Below, piece by piece: positions 17,964 to 27,988 of a stretch of 64,000 nucleotides of DNA (the stretch's first letter is position 1; every line of letters starts with the position of its first letter). A model generated the notes under the pieces. It saw only the letters and a program-made list of their open reading frames with translations, had not been told where the DNA came from and did no database searches. Origin of the DNA: CAWDDA01 sp963813345 (lineage in GTDB: Bacteria; Acidobacteriota; Blastocatellia; RBC074); contig CAWEYR010000008.1 of assembly GCA_963813345.1 (NCBI GenBank), positions 32,448-96,447 of the forward strand. The letters run 5' to 3'. The position numbers were made by a program, and so were the translations under genes.

Positions 17964-19310
17964 TTAGTCTTTCGAAGCAGTGGCCTGCCGCAGGTCCTGA
18001 CTATCGATCGTATAGTCGAACCAGCCGATCATCATTTCCTCCCAGGTCTGCGGTCCCCATCGAACGACCTTGGTCGGATCCGGATTGAATTTGTTAGCTG
18101 CCGAGTTGTCGTGATGCGCCAGGCATTCGAGCTTGCTGCCCTTGGGAGCGGCAATCGGTTCCTTCAACCAGTAGTTGAGCTGCCAGTTAAAGTCATAGCG
18201 CGGCACCTTGAGCACAACCTTTGACGTACCATCCGGATAAACAAGCGTGTATACGAAATCCTTGCCGCGAAGGTGCATATGCGGCATGAAGCCCCATATG
18301 TGACTGTCTTCACGGAACGTGAAGGATGACTTCGACTCGTAGTTCGCTTCGCCCGCAGGGATGACGAGATCACGCGCGCTTGCACCACCGGACGTCATGA
18401 AGCGTTTCTCGACTGGTGTTTTGGCGAATACAAGACCAACCGCGGTGCGATCCTTGCCCGCTACACCATTTGTCGTGAAGTGCATCTGGAATACAAGAAC
18501 GGAACCCTTTTTGACGAGCTTCGCGATTCCAGGTTTCAACACTAGCGGACTCATTCCGGGAGCCCATCCAATGAGCATGCCGTCGCGTTGCCGGCTGGCA
18601 GCGGTCGCAGCATTCGGAGCATTACCTTCGGTGTTTTCTCGCCGCTGATTCTCCCCAAGTCCGGCCAGATTCCCTCTTAAGAGGCCTTCCGGTGGAACGG
18701 GTCCGTTGCCGGGCTCAAGGACATTCACAATCACGTGATGCACGAGCGCCGGATTGCCTCGCTTGATCTCCGCTGCCGAGACATATTTGTCTTCCGTGAA
18801 TTTCGTATGAACCACGAAGTGCTGGTATGCCACTACTCCGTCGGCCGGGACACTGTACTCTTCGGTTATTGGAAGGATGACGTCCGGTTTCCCAATGCTC
18901 CAGCCCTCCTGCCGCAGTTTCGGTGGTGCGGGCAGGTCCTTCGGATCGCCTTCCTTTGCTCCGCCATCGACCCACGCGACGATCGTGTCAATCTCTTTTT
19001 GCGAGAGCCGTCGATCATTCACGAATTCGCTATAGTGCGGATCAGCAAGCCAGGGTGGCATGCGGCGCTCAGCAACCACTTCACGAATCGACTTCGCCCA
19101 CGGCCTCACCTGCTTGTAATCCAGGAAAGCCATGGGTGCCGTCTCTCCAGGCTGATGGCACGAGGCGCAATTATTGAAGATGATTGGCGCGACGTCCTTG
19201 CTGAAGGTCACCGTGGCGGGCGAGCCTTTGGCGCGGCCATCACCTTCAGAGAACGAAAGAACTCCAAATACCGCAGTCAATACAAGGCAAAGGGCGATGT
19301 TTCGTTTCAT
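17964..19310 (-). CDS. Exported haem c / copper monooxygenase-like protein
   Basis: This 448-residue protein begins with a signal peptide (MKRNIALCLVLTAVFGVLSF). A short cytochrome c domain follows, with one haem site CASCH (VAPIIFNNCASCHQPGE) and candidate axial Met in RRMPPWL. The remainder matches the copper type II ascorbate-dependent-monooxygenase-like fold, with PALVHHVIVNV, FQMHFTTNG and IWGFMPHMHLRGKD carrying the His/Met ligands. Proteins of this layout are common in Acidobacteria and Planctomycetes; substrates are unknown. An AGGAGAGAG ribosome-binding site precedes the ATG, and a TATACT box lies about 65 bases upstream on the minus strand. The gene is intact. Confidence 0.88.
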   Translation of the reverse strand: MKRNIALCLVLTAVFGVLSFSEGDGRAKGSPATVTFSKDVAPIIFNNCASCHQPGETAPMAFLDYKQVRPWAKSIREVVAERRMPPWLADPHYSEFVNDRRLSQKEIDTIVAWVDGGAKEGDPKDLPAPPKLRQEGWSIGKPDVILPITEEYSVPADGVVAYQHFVVHTKFTEDKYVSAAEIKRGNPALVHHVIVNVLEPGNGPVPPEGLLRGNLAGLGENQRRENTEGNAPNAATAASRQRDGMLIGWAPGMSPLVLKPGIAKLVKKGSVLVFQMHFTTNGVAGKDRTAVGLVFAKTPVEKRFMTSGGASARDLVIPAGEANYESKSSFTFREDSHIWGFMPHMHLRGKDFVYTLVYPDGTSKVVLKVPRYDFNWQLNYWLKEPIAAPKGSKLECLAHHDNSAANKFNPDPTKVVRWGPQTWEEMMIGWFDYTIDSQDLRQATASKD

Positions 19311-19491
19311 CGAACTCTCTCCTGACTATTCTGATAGGTTCACGTTGTGTTCAAGGACCAGCGTACCGGTCTAACATAGTATAACGCACAACAGATCGTC
19401 ACTCGTTACAGCTCTTTTGCAGATTTCGACTTCAACTGTAGGAACCGGAAGCCGTATTCTTCGACTGCAGTTCGAAACTCGCGAGCGCCGG

Positions 19492-19583
19492 ATTTGGAGT
19501 GCGGTGACTTGTCACCGCTTTTCGTCCGCCTCGAAAATTCCGACACGAAGACTAAAGCGGCGCCAAGCCGCCGCACTCCAAAT
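19492..19583. repeat. Repeat family E, inverted pair
   Basis: The left arm ATTTGGAGTGCGGTGACTTG and the right arm AAGCCGCCGCACTCCAAAT face each other, with inner CACCGCTTTTCGTCCG and GACTAAAGCGGCG. The right end is 10 bases from the Tat-protein start. A second, better-conserved copy is at 33599-33689. Confidence 0.85.
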
Positions 19584-19592
19584 TCAGTCGTC

Positions 19593-20188
19593 ATGAAGAT
19601 CAAATCTCACCCGTCGCGCCTTTATTTCGAGTGTCGCAGCTGCGGTTACGGTCGAGTCGGTCTGGGCAGATGTGGCAGCAGGTCAGCCTTCGGTACTCAC
19701 GGCTCCGCAGCGCAAAACACTCAACGCCGCCGCCAATGAGATCATCCCTGGAGCTCGCGGTGCACTTTCTGCTACCGAGGCAGGTGCTGTCGATTACATC
19801 GAGACGCTGCTCGCCAGGGTTCCTGAGTTAAAGAAGCAAGCCGAAGCCTCACTCGCACGTCTCGACAAGATCGCCGTGACTCGCTGGAAACGTTCTTCCT
19901 TTGATCAATTGACTCCGGCCAACCGTATTGCGGCACTTCGCGCATTCGAACGGGAGTCGGCCAGGACTGGAGCGGGCGAATCGCTTATACAGTGCCGGTG
20001 GCAATTTGTTCGCATTGCTGCGTGATCTGGTCTACGAAGGCTATTACACAAGTCCAAAAGTCTGGCCGCAAATCGGCTATGAGTTTCATCCGACGAACCG
20101 AAAAGGCCCCGTGATGGAGGCCTTCGACGAGTCGATCCTTGCGCGGATGAAGGGCCGTGCAAAGAACTATCGCGAGGTCAAGTCATGA
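19593..20188 (+). CDS. Gluconate 2-dehydrogenase subunit 3-like protein with Tat signal, frameshifted
   Basis: The body matches the gluconate 2-dehydrogenase subunit 3 family: VLTAPQRKTLNAAANEIIPG, AGAVDYIETLLARVPELKK, LTPANRIAALRAFER, then DLVYEGYYTSPKVWPQIGYE in the next frame and KNYREVKS-stop. Just upstream, one base out of frame with ATG 19593, the sequence reads LTRRAFISSVAAAVTVES, a twin-arginine signal peptide. Removing one A after ATGAAGATCAA joins them as MKINLTRRAFISS. The protein is about 197 residues. The family partners an FAD-binding GMC subunit and is exported folded via Tat. Its stop overlaps the GMC start by 4 bases. Frame changes lie near 19605 and 19990. Confidence 0.85.
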
Positions 20189-21793
20189 GACAGGAGCGTG
20201 CTGACGTACTTGTGATCGGATCGGGCGCAGCGGGCGCGGCCGTTTCGAAGCGTCTGACTGATCTTGGGGCGAAGGTTGTCTGTCTCGAACAGGGGGACTG
20301 GGTCGACCCATCCGCATACCCTTCGACGCGGCCGGACTGGGAAGTTCAGCTGCGCAGAGGCCCGTGGAATTTCAATCCAAACATCAGAAAGTTGAAAGAG
20401 GACTATCCGGTGACCGCCGGAGGTAAGCATCCGCCTGAAGTGCTCATGTTCAACGCAGTCGGCGGCAGTACTATCCATTGGACCGGTCATTTTCCAAGGT
20501 TTCGCCCCTCCGATTTCAGAGTCCGCTCGCTTGACGGTGTTGCTGACGATTGGCCGATCACCTACGAGGAGCTCGAGACGTTTTACGATGCCAATGATCG
20601 TGAGATCGGTGTCTCGGGAATCTCAGGTGATCCGGGCAATCCTCCACGCAAAGAGCGAACAACTCCGCCGCTACCATTGGGCGTTCTCGGTGAGACTATC
20701 GCCAAAGCCTTCGACAAGCTCGGATGGTACTGGTGGCCGTCGGACAACGCGATCATCTCGCGCAACTACGATGGAAGACTCGGTTGCACTCTGCATGGAA
20801 AATGCATGTTCGGTTGCCCAATCGGCGCCAAGGCGAGTACAGATGTCAACTACTGGCCGAAGGCGATCAAGGGCGGAGCCGTGCTGAAGACGCATGCCAG
20901 GGTGCGCGAGATACCTTCTTGACGCCCAGGGGCGCGCGCGCGGCGCTGTCTACCACGCGAACGATGGCAGCACGCACGAGGCTCTGGCGCGAGTCGTAGT
21001 CATTTGTTGCAACGGCGTCGGCACACCGCGCCTTCTGCTCAATTCAAAGTCGAATCTCTTTCCGAATGGTCTCGCAAACTCTTCCGGCCTTGTCGGCAGG
21101 AATTTCATGTTGCATCCATTTCGCATGGTTGAAGGCGTCTTCGAAGCGAAGATGGATGGCTGGTATGGCCCGTTTGGAGTGCCGCTGATGAGTCAGCACT
21201 TCTACGAAACCGATCTCAAGCGCGGATTCATTCGTGGCTATACGTTTCAGATCGAACGTTCGTTTGGTCCTCTTCACCAGGCGTGGGGCGGCTTTGCGGG
21301 CAAGCCGATTCCGTGGGGCGCAGATCATCATCGAGCGATGAAGAAACGTTTCGGACATGTCGCCCGCGTTACGTTGCTTGGTGAAGACCTCCCTGATGAG
21401 CAGAATCGAGTCGAGCTCGATCCGGTCGAAAAGGACTCCGACGGCATTCCTGCCGCTCGCGTCACCTATTCCTATAGCGAGAATAGTCTGAAGATGCACG
21501 AGCACGCACGGCGGATGTCCGTTCAAGTACTCCAGGCCGCGGGTGCGTACGAGATTCTCGACAGCGGTGTTATTCAGCCGGCGTTTCATCTTCTGGGAAC
21601 TGCGCGAATGGGCAACGACGCGAAGAAATCGGTGGTTAACCGCTGGCATCAGACGCACGACGTAAAGAATCTTTTCATTGTTGACGGAAGTTCGTTTGTG
21701 ACAAGCGCCGGCGTCAATCCCACTTCAACGATCGGAGCACTCGCCCTCCGCGCCGCCGAAGGAATCTGGGAAAGACGAAGCGAATGGCAGTGA
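20185..21793 (+). CDS. GMC-family FAD oxidoreductase, frameshifted
   Basis: The protein of about 535 residues is a glucose-methanol-choline oxidoreductase. The FAD dinucleotide motif is DVLVIGSGAAGAAVSKRL near the N-terminus. The FAD-attachment region is NAVGGSTIHWTGHFPRFRP, followed by TLHGKCMFGCPIGAK, VGTPRLLLNSKS and the C-terminal active-site region PAFHLLGTARMG and VDGSSFVTSAGVNPTSTIGAL. A frame change near 20915 splits it. It overlaps the Tat subunit by ATGA, and the two should form a membrane dehydrogenase, usually with a cytochrome c subunit that is not seen here. Substrates in this family are sugars or alcohols. Confidence 0.9.
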
Positions 21794-21798
21794 GAAAA

Positions 21799-21892
21799 CA
21801 GGGGTCGGGGGTCAGGGGTCGGGGTATGGAGTTCAAGCTTTAGCTTGCTCTCCACAATCGAGCTACCAACGAGCAAGCTGAAGCTTGAACTC
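21799..21892. repeat. GGGGTCA run plus family B inverted pair
   Basis: A short GGGGTCGGGGGTCAGG run is followed by a family-B pair: GAGTTCAAGCTTTAGCTTGC on the left and GAGCAAGCTGAAGCTTGAAC on the right. The only plausible start codon of the next gene (TTG 21885) lies inside the right arm. Confidence 0.8.
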
Positions 21893-22139
21893 TAAACAAA
21901 GCATAACCCTTTTCGTTAATGGCAAGCGCGTAACCGTGGCTGCAGGCAGTATGGTGTCAGCTGCAATTGCCGAATCGGGCGTAGCGGGGTTTCGGCGCTC
22001 GGTGACCGGAGAGCTTCGAGGTCCACTTTGCGGAATGGGTATCTGTTTTGAATGTCGAGTCACGATTGACGGTCAGGAGCATTCGCGCAGCTGTTTGATC
22101 CCTTGCCGCGCTGGTATGGAAGTCCGAACTGATGCCTGA
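21885..22139 (+). CDS. Small 2Fe-2S subunit of a (hydroxy)proline/opine-type dehydrogenase
   Basis: This 84-residue protein is a plant-type 2Fe-2S ferredoxin domain of the kind found as the small subunit of D-hydroxyproline (LhpF/HcnA-like) or opine dehydrogenases. It has LFVNGKRVTVAAG and the cluster cysteines in LRGPLCGMGICFECRVTIDG and RSCLIPCRAG. No ATG is near; TTG 21885 gives a normal N-terminus and lies inside repeat B. Its end overlaps the next gene by 8 bases. Known relatives form heterotrimers with a larger FAD/2Fe-2S protein and a DAAO-like FAD subunit; the latter is not seen here. Confidence 0.85.
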   Translation: MNSKQSITLFVNGKRVTVAAGSMVSAAIAESGVAGFRRSVTGELRGPLCGMGICFECRVTIDGQEHSRSCLIPCRAGMEVRTDA

Positions 22140-23467
22140 CCGAGTTCATACTTGTGACGTGCTTGTTGTGGGTGGCGGACCAGCCGGAATGGCGGCTGCC
22201 TGTTGCGCGGCTGAAGATTCGAGCAACGTCACACTTGTTGATGACAATCCAGAGCCTGGAGGTCAAATCTGGCGCAGCGGTGAGACGGCGCCGCCTTCGA
22301 CCGAGGCACGGCACTGGTTCGATAGAATCAAAAACAGCAACCTTCACCTCATTCGAGGAGCCAGGGTCTTCGCTCGACCAGCCCAGGATGTTCTCTTAGC
22401 TGAGACTCTCGAAGGCGTTTGTGAACTGCGATACAGCAAGCTCATTCTTGCCGCGGGCGCGCGCGAGCGTTTTCTTCCGTTCCCTGGATGGACGCTTCCA
22501 AACGTGACAGGGGCAGGCGGTCTCCAGGCGCTCGTCAAATCCGGATTGGCGATCAAGGGTAAGAGAGTTGTCGTAGCCGGATCGGGTCCGTTGTTGCTCG
22601 CCGTCGCAGCTTACCTGAAAACTGCCGGCGCAGATGTACGTCTGATAGCTGAACAGGCGCGCCGGCGGAAATTGCTTTCATTCGGCCTTGTGCTGGTTTC
22701 ACAAAAGGGAAAGGCTGGCCAGGCGATGGCGCTGAGGGCAAAGCTGAAGGGCACCAAATACCTCACAGGATGCTGGCCGGTCGCGGCGGGTGGAAATGGA
22801 AAACTTGAATCGGTAACTTTGCAACTGGGTTCAAGAACGCGTGAGGTCGAATGCGACTATCTTGCGTGTGGCTTTCACCTTGTACCCAATGTAGAGCTCC
22901 CGCAACTGCTCGGATGCGAGCTGCTTGACGGTCGCGTCGTTGTCGATAGCTTTCAACAGACATCCGTGCCAGGAGTATTCTGCGCGGGCGAGTCGACAGG
23001 CATCGGAGGTCTGGAGTTGTCACTGGCGGAAGGCCAGATTGCCGGGTACGCTGCTACAGGAAGCCGTTCGAGCGGCGGAAAGCTTCTTTCATGAACGTGA
23101 ACGGCACAGGCGATTTGCCGATACACTCAACGCCACGTTTGCTCTCAGGCCCGAGCTTAGATCTCTTGCCGCAGATGACACATTTGTTTGCCGCTGCGAA
23201 GATGTCAGCTTTGAGCGAATGCGAGCATGCAGCTCGTGGCGCGAAGCGAAATTGCAGACGCGAAGCGGAATGGGCCCGTGCCAGGGACGAATATGCGGAG
23301 CTGCTGCTGAATTCCTTTTTGGCTGGGGAGCCGAATCCGTTCGACCTCCGGTTTTTCCAGCGAGGCTTGAAGCCCTGGCGGCCACGCGGCCGGCACAAAG
23401 AAAGTTGAGAAAGCGCGATGACTATGGTGTGGAAGGGCGTGATGCCAGCGATCACGACCAGCTTTAA
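22132..23467 (+). CDS. FAD/NAD oxidoreductase with C-terminal 2Fe-2S domain (LhpE/HcnB/OoxA-like)
   Basis: The N-terminus has an FAD dinucleotide fold (CDVLVVGGGPAGMAAACCAA), a second nucleotide site (GKRVVVAGSGPLLLAVAAYL) and the C-terminal FAD motif GVFCAGESTGIGGLELSLAEG. A frame change near 23070 leads to a BFD-like 2Fe-2S domain with cysteines in FVCRCEDVSF and GMGPCQGRICG. The order and length of about 440 residues match the alpha subunit of D-hydroxyproline dehydrogenase or opine oxidase. The exact stop is uncertain: 23467 in the printed frame, or about 23408 if another base is wrong. It overlaps both neighbours, so this is a tight operon. Confidence 0.85.
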
Positions 23468-24308
23468 CGAAGATCTGACAATTGATTACGGCTTTGTAGG
23501 ACGGCACGTCGCATGGCTGATAGACAATGGTTGCACTGGCATTGTCACGCCCGGCTCACTTGGCGAGGGCAATACGCTGACGTTTGAGGAACGAAGTGCG
23601 GTCTGGACCACGGTCGTAAAAGCAACTGCAGATCGCGCGCCAGTGATTGCGGCGATCTCGGCGCTGAGTACGGCTGAAGCCGTCGAACAGGCGAAAACGG
23701 CCGAAGCAAAAGGTTGTCGGGGACTGATGGTCCTTCCACCGTATGTCTACAAGGGAGACTGGCGCGAGATGAAGGCACACGTCACAGCAGTGTTCAACTC
23801 AACCCCGCTTTCCTGCATGCTTTATAACAACCCAATCGCATATGGCACCGACTTCCTGCCCGAGCAGATCGCGGAGCTGGCTGACGAGAACGAGAACTTT
23901 CATTCAGTTAAGGAGTCGAGTGCAGACGTGAGACGCGTGACTTCGATTCGCGCTCTGGTTGGTGACAGGCTGGCCGTTTTTTCAGGCGTGGACGATGCGA
24001 TTGTCGAAGCTATTGCGGTCGGTGCGGTCGGGTGGATTGCGGGCCTGGTAAACGCGCTGCCCAAAGAATCGGTAGAGCTCTTTGAGTCAGCAATCAAAGG
24101 TGAAACGGAAAAGGCAATGAAGCTCTACAACTGGTTTCTACCTCTGCTGCGACTCGACACCGTTCCAAAGTTCGTTCAACTCATCAAGCTTGTTCAGCAG
24201 GAGGTTGGAATGGGCAACGCGCGTGTGCGCCCGCCACGTCTGGAACTTGCGGGAACCGAGCTCGAAGAGATGAGACGTCTTATCAGATCCTCAATAGGTG
24301 GAAGGTAG
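23418..24308 (+). CDS. DHDPS-family deaminase/aldolase (probable LhpC-like)
   Basis: This intact 296-residue protein belongs to the dihydrodipicolinate synthase family, a class I aldolase fold. It has ITTSFNEDLTIDYGFVGRHV, TPGSLGEGNTLTFEER, the Tyr in LYNNPIAYGTDF and the Schiff-base Lys in FHSVKESSADVRR. Between a hydroxyproline-type dehydrogenase and a 2,5-dioxovalerate dehydrogenase, the best fit is 1-pyrroline-4-hydroxy-2-carboxylate deaminase, which makes alpha-ketoglutarate semialdehyde. The family also includes KdgD-type and N-acetylneuraminate lyases, so the assignment rests on context. Confidence 0.85.
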   Translation: MTMVWKGVMPAITTSFNEDLTIDYGFVGRHVAWLIDNGCTGIVTPGSLGEGNTLTFEERSAVWTTVVKATADRAPVIAAISALSTAEAVEQAKTAEAKGCRGLMVLPPYVYKGDWREMKAHVTAVFNSTPLSCMLYNNPIAYGTDFLPEQIAELADENENFHSVKESSADVRRVTSIRALVGDRLAVFSGVDDAIVEAIAVGAVGWIAGLVNALPKESVELFESAIKGETEKAMKLYNWFLPLLRLDTVPKFVQLIKLVQQEVGMGNARVRPPRLELAGTELEEMRRLIRSSIGGR

Positions 24309-24313
24309 AAAAA

Positions 24314-25897
24314 ATGGAATTGTCGGGAAGATCGATCATTGGATTTCAACAGGGCTCTCAAAGCAGAGAAAAACTCCGTGGAATGAACCCCGCAACTGGC
24401 GAGACCCTCGAGCCGGAATACTACTCGGCTACGAAGGAGGAAGTTGATCTTGCGGCGCGGTTAGCGGACAAGGCATTCAGTACATATAGCCGGACCACAG
24501 GCGCTGAACGTGCGGCATTTCTGCGCAAAATAGCCACCAATATCGAGGGCCTCGGCGATGAGCTTACGTCCCGAGCCACACGCGAAACAGGTTTGCCAAC
24601 CGCGCGCATTCAAGGGGAAACGGCGCGCACGTGCGGGCAGCTCAGGCTCTTTGCCGATCTGGTTGAAGATGGTTCGTGGGTCGATGCAAGAATCGATCGC
24701 GCCGATGCGAACCGACAACCTCTGCCCAAGCCCGATGTGCGATCCATGCTTCGGCCCGTCGGTCCGGTCGTAGTCTTTTGCGCAAGCAACTTTCCCCTCG
24801 CCTTCTCAGTTGCAGGCGGAGACACGGCATCAGCGTTTGCCGCCGGCTGCCCCGTAATCGTAAAGGCCCACCATGCTCATCCAGGCACCGCCGAGCTTGT
24901 AGGCACAGCAATCCGCAATGCTGCACACGAGCAGGGACTCGCTGAAGGAGTCTTCTCGCTGCTTTACGGTGGCGGAACCACTGTCGGAGTCGATCTGATC
25001 AAACACCACCTGGTGAAAGCAGGGGGATTCACGGGTTCGCGATCAGGAGGAAGAGCACTGTTTGATGCTGCCTCGTCGCGTCCCGAACCGATTCCCTTCT
25101 ATGCCGAAATGAGCAGCGTCAATCCTGTCTTCATACTTCCGGAGGCAATGCGGGAACGAGGCGAACAGATTTCTCAGGGACTTCATGCTTCAGTAACCCT
25201 TGGCGCCGGTCAGTTCTGCACGAAGCCGGGCCTGGTTTTTGTAGAAGACGGCGAGCAAACACGAACGTTTGCTTCAAAGCTGTCAGAACTGATGGCTGCA
25301 ACACCGGAGTTCACTATGCTGACGCCGGGCATCCGCAAAAGCTATCACGAAGGCGTGACTTCGAGAGCTAACGAAGCTGGTGTTGCAACCGTGGCTCAAC
25401 GAGAAGCTGAGCCGGGGCCAGGCAGCAGTCAGGCCGGCACGGCGCTCTTCGAAACTGCCGCCGAGTCATTCCTCGCAACTCCCGAATTGAGCGACGAGGT
25501 GTTTGGTCCGTCAACGCTTCTCATTCGCTACTCGAGTCGCGAACAAATGCTCGAGATCGCGCACGGTCTCGAAGGCCACCTGACTGCCACTATCCATGGC
25601 ACTGAAAGCGATATCCGTGATGCGGGCGATCTGCTTGCAGTTCTGGAGACTAAAGTTGGACGTATCGTTTTCAATGGATTTCCGACGGGCGTCGAGGTAT
25701 GCCACGCCATGGTTCACGGAGGCCCCTACCCTGCAACTTCGGATGGGCGCTCGACATCGGTAGGCACGCGAGCGATTTTCCGTTTCACTCGACAGCTTTG
25801 TTATCAGGGCTGTCCGGATGCTGCGCTGCCGGACGAGCTGAAGGACTCAAACCCGCTCGGAATCTGGAGAATGATTGATGGTGAGTGGAGAAGATAA
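24314..25897 (+). CDS. 2,5-dioxovalerate (alpha-ketoglutarate semialdehyde) dehydrogenase
   Basis: This intact 527-residue aldehyde dehydrogenase is of the NADP+ KGSA type. The N-terminus is FNPATGE-like (MNPATGETLEP); the cofactor region is RPVGPVVVFCASNFPLAFSV; the catalytic Glu is at 265 (YAEMSSVNPVFIL) and Cys at 302 (GAGQFCTKPGLVFV). The C-terminus has FNGFPTGVEVCHAMVHGGPY, the family signature, and ends with RQLCYQGCPD. It oxidises alpha-ketoglutarate semialdehyde to 2-oxoglutarate, the last step of hydroxyproline, arabinose or glucarate degradation. It follows the deaminase gene by 5 bases. Confidence 0.93.
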   Translation: MELSGRSIIGFQQGSQSREKLRGMNPATGETLEPEYYSATKEEVDLAARLADKAFSTYSRTTGAERAAFLRKIATNIEGLGDELTSRATRETGLPTARIQGETARTCGQLRLFADLVEDGSWVDARIDRADANRQPLPKPDVRSMLRPVGPVVVFCASNFPLAFSVAGGDTASAFAAGCPVIVKAHHAHPGTAELVGTAIRNAAHEQGLAEGVFSLLYGGGTTVGVDLIKHHLVKAGGFTGSRSGGRALFDAASSRPEPIPFYAEMSSVNPVFILPEAMRERGEQISQGLHASVTLGAGQFCTKPGLVFVEDGEQTRTFASKLSELMAATPEFTMLTPGIRKSYHEGVTSRANEAGVATVAQREAEPGPGSSQAGTALFETAAESFLATPELSDEVFGPSTLLIRYSSREQMLEIAHGLEGHLTATIHGTESDIRDAGDLLAVLETKVGRIVFNGFPTGVEVCHAMVHGGPYPATSDGRSTSVGTRAIFRFTRQLCYQGCPDAALPDELKDSNPLGIWRMIDGEWRR

Positions 25898-25907
25898 GAC
25901 GGGATCG

Positions 25908-25985
25908 GGGGTCAGGGGAACAGGGACAGGAGTACGGAATTCACCGTAATCCTTCTGAGTCACTCATGTGAATTTCCGTATTCTT
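25908..25985. terminator. Hairpin between convergent genes, with GGGGTCA run
   Basis: A GGGGTCAGGGGAACAGGG run is followed by an inverted repeat, GAGTACGGAATTCAC on the left and GTGAATTTCCGTATTC on the right, around a 23-base loop. It lies between the dehydrogenase and DUF885 genes, which converge. A terminator function is inferred; no clear U-tract is present. Confidence 0.5.
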
Positions 25986-26028
25986 CCGTGTTACTTCATA
26001 TCCTTGTTCCGTGGTTATCTTCGCTCTT

Positions 26029-27943
26029 CTACGGTGTTGGCACCTCACCATAGAATCGCCAGTTGGATTTGAAGTCGCGCGTCAGTTTCTGCTTTGTGAG
26101 AACCGCTCTTACCATTTCGGCCGGGATCCGATTCTCCTTGAGAACCGCATCGTGGAACGCACGATCGGTCATCTTGCCTGGACCTACCAGCTCCTTGTGC
26201 ATCGAATAGAGCTGCAGTCCGCCAAGCAGGTATGCAGCCTGATACAGCGGGCCATAGTTTCCGGCAAATGAGCGTCTGACTTCTCCGGTTGCGTTCTCTC
26301 GCTCATGACCCACTCGCTTGACAAGCAGATCGATGCACTCCTGCGGCGTCATCTTCTCCATGTGAAAACTGAGTGAGAAAACGATGCGCGCGCAGCGATG
26401 ACTTCTCCAGAAGAGAAACCCGATCCGATCCTCCGGCGTCTTTGGAAAGCCACGATCCCAGAGAAGCAGCTCCCAGTAGAGCGCCCAACCTTCTGTCGAG
26501 AAGGGTGTTCCAAAGAGGCTCCGATAAGGCTTATAGCGCGCGGTCATGAAACCCTGCAGGTGATGTCCCGGGGATAAGCTCGTGATGAACGGTCGCCTTC
26601 GAGAAGTGCGGGTTGTTTCCACGCATCGTCATCATCTTCTGCTCGTGTGACATTGAACTCACGGGATAGGAGACACTGATCACCTCGCCTCCGGTGAAGA
26701 ACGGATTCACTAGTTGACGCTCCGGCGACATCATCTCCATGCGCCAGCTTTCACGCGCAAGTGGCGGTATCGTTATGAGATTGTTTTTCTCGAGATAATC
26801 GATCGCCTCATAGGCAAGGTCCTTGATCATTTCAGGCTGTTTGCCAGGTTCGACGTATTTGTTCTTCACGTGCTCGAGAGCCTTGTGCCAGTCATCGCCA
26901 AAGCCAAGCTCCTTCGCCGCCTTCTTGAGCTCCTTTTCACACCAGTCGAGTTCTTTGTAGCCGATCGCTATCAGTTCCTCGGGCGTGTAAGGAATCATCT
27001 CGGAAGCGAGCGCAACCATGAGCGCATCGCGGCCTATCGGATCACCAACGATGTCGCTCGAGTCCCCTGCCCTCGCTCCCTGAGGAACCCCACCACCAAA
27101 TCCTCCGCGTTGCCTCCCGCCATCTCCATCCGCGCCCGGTCCCGGACCTTGTCCCCTGCCCCCTGGTCGCGCGGTTGCTAACGTCGTGTCCGCGCCACCA
27201 GCCTTTAGTCCGACCACTTTCTCAGTGAGGAACGCAGCGTAGGCCTGAAGCGACTGATCAACCGCTTTGTAAGGTTCATCAACCCACCAGGTGAAAAGCG
27301 GATCATAAGCGTTATAGAAGGTGTACCAGCCGCGGAGCGTTCCTCGCAGTGCAGCAATCTCCATCACCGCGCGGTTGCCCACCGATTTCTTGATCTTCGC
27401 GGGATCGGTTCGTACTCCGCTTTCGACGGACCTGCGAGTCGACTCGATCTGACGATTGAGTGCGTCAATCTGCGCGGCTGCCCTGGCCGGGTCGAGCTTC
27501 TCCATTTTTCGTCGAGCTTCGGCGAGATCCGTAATACTTTGCGCAAAAGGAACGAGTGCGGCAGTCTCCGCGAGGGATTTCGCGCGGATCTCGAGTTCCT
27601 TCTGCTCGTGTTCGAGATGGTATCGGAAGAGCACGTAGTCCGCTTTTCCATCCTGAGTGAAGGCATCGAAGTTCATCCGGGCGATAAGCGTCAGCCAGTC
27701 GGAGTAGAACTGTCTGAAGCGCGCCTGCCTGGCCGGCGACGATTCAACGGGGTAGGAACGTATCAGGCTCCCCCGATCGGCTACATAACGATCGATAATC
27801 GTTCGCAGCTCGCTCTTTGACTGGTCGATCTCTTCAAGGGTTGGGGCGTTTCCGGTCTTATCGTCGATCGTGGAAGCTAAGGATGCTCCGACGATGAGCG
27901 AGACTGCCAGAAGATTTCGTAAGATAGTTCCAGCCTTGTGCAT
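26029..27943 (-). CDS. Exported DUF885 family protein, frameshifted
   Basis: The protein of about 637 residues is of the DUF885 family (metallopeptidase-like, helix-rich). It begins with a signal peptide (MHKAGTILRNLLAVSLIVGASL). A Gly/Arg/Gln-rich low-complexity linker (about residues 256-292: PGGRGQGPGPGADGDGG) interrupts the helical domain. The putative zinc site is ATVHHELIPG + HHLQGF, split by the single frame change near 26570, and the second half continues STEGWALYWELLLWDRGF. The stop follows FYGEVPTP. It is divergent from RidA. Biochemical function of this family is poorly known. Confidence 0.87.
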
Positions 27944-27988
27944 GGTTTTTTTCCTCGCGTAAGGTTATGTACATACCACGGAGACTAT

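Noticed and set aside
21044..21658. 204-codon frame opposite the GMC gene
   Set aside because: Antisense shadow of a conserved coding region; no motif and no ribosome-binding site.
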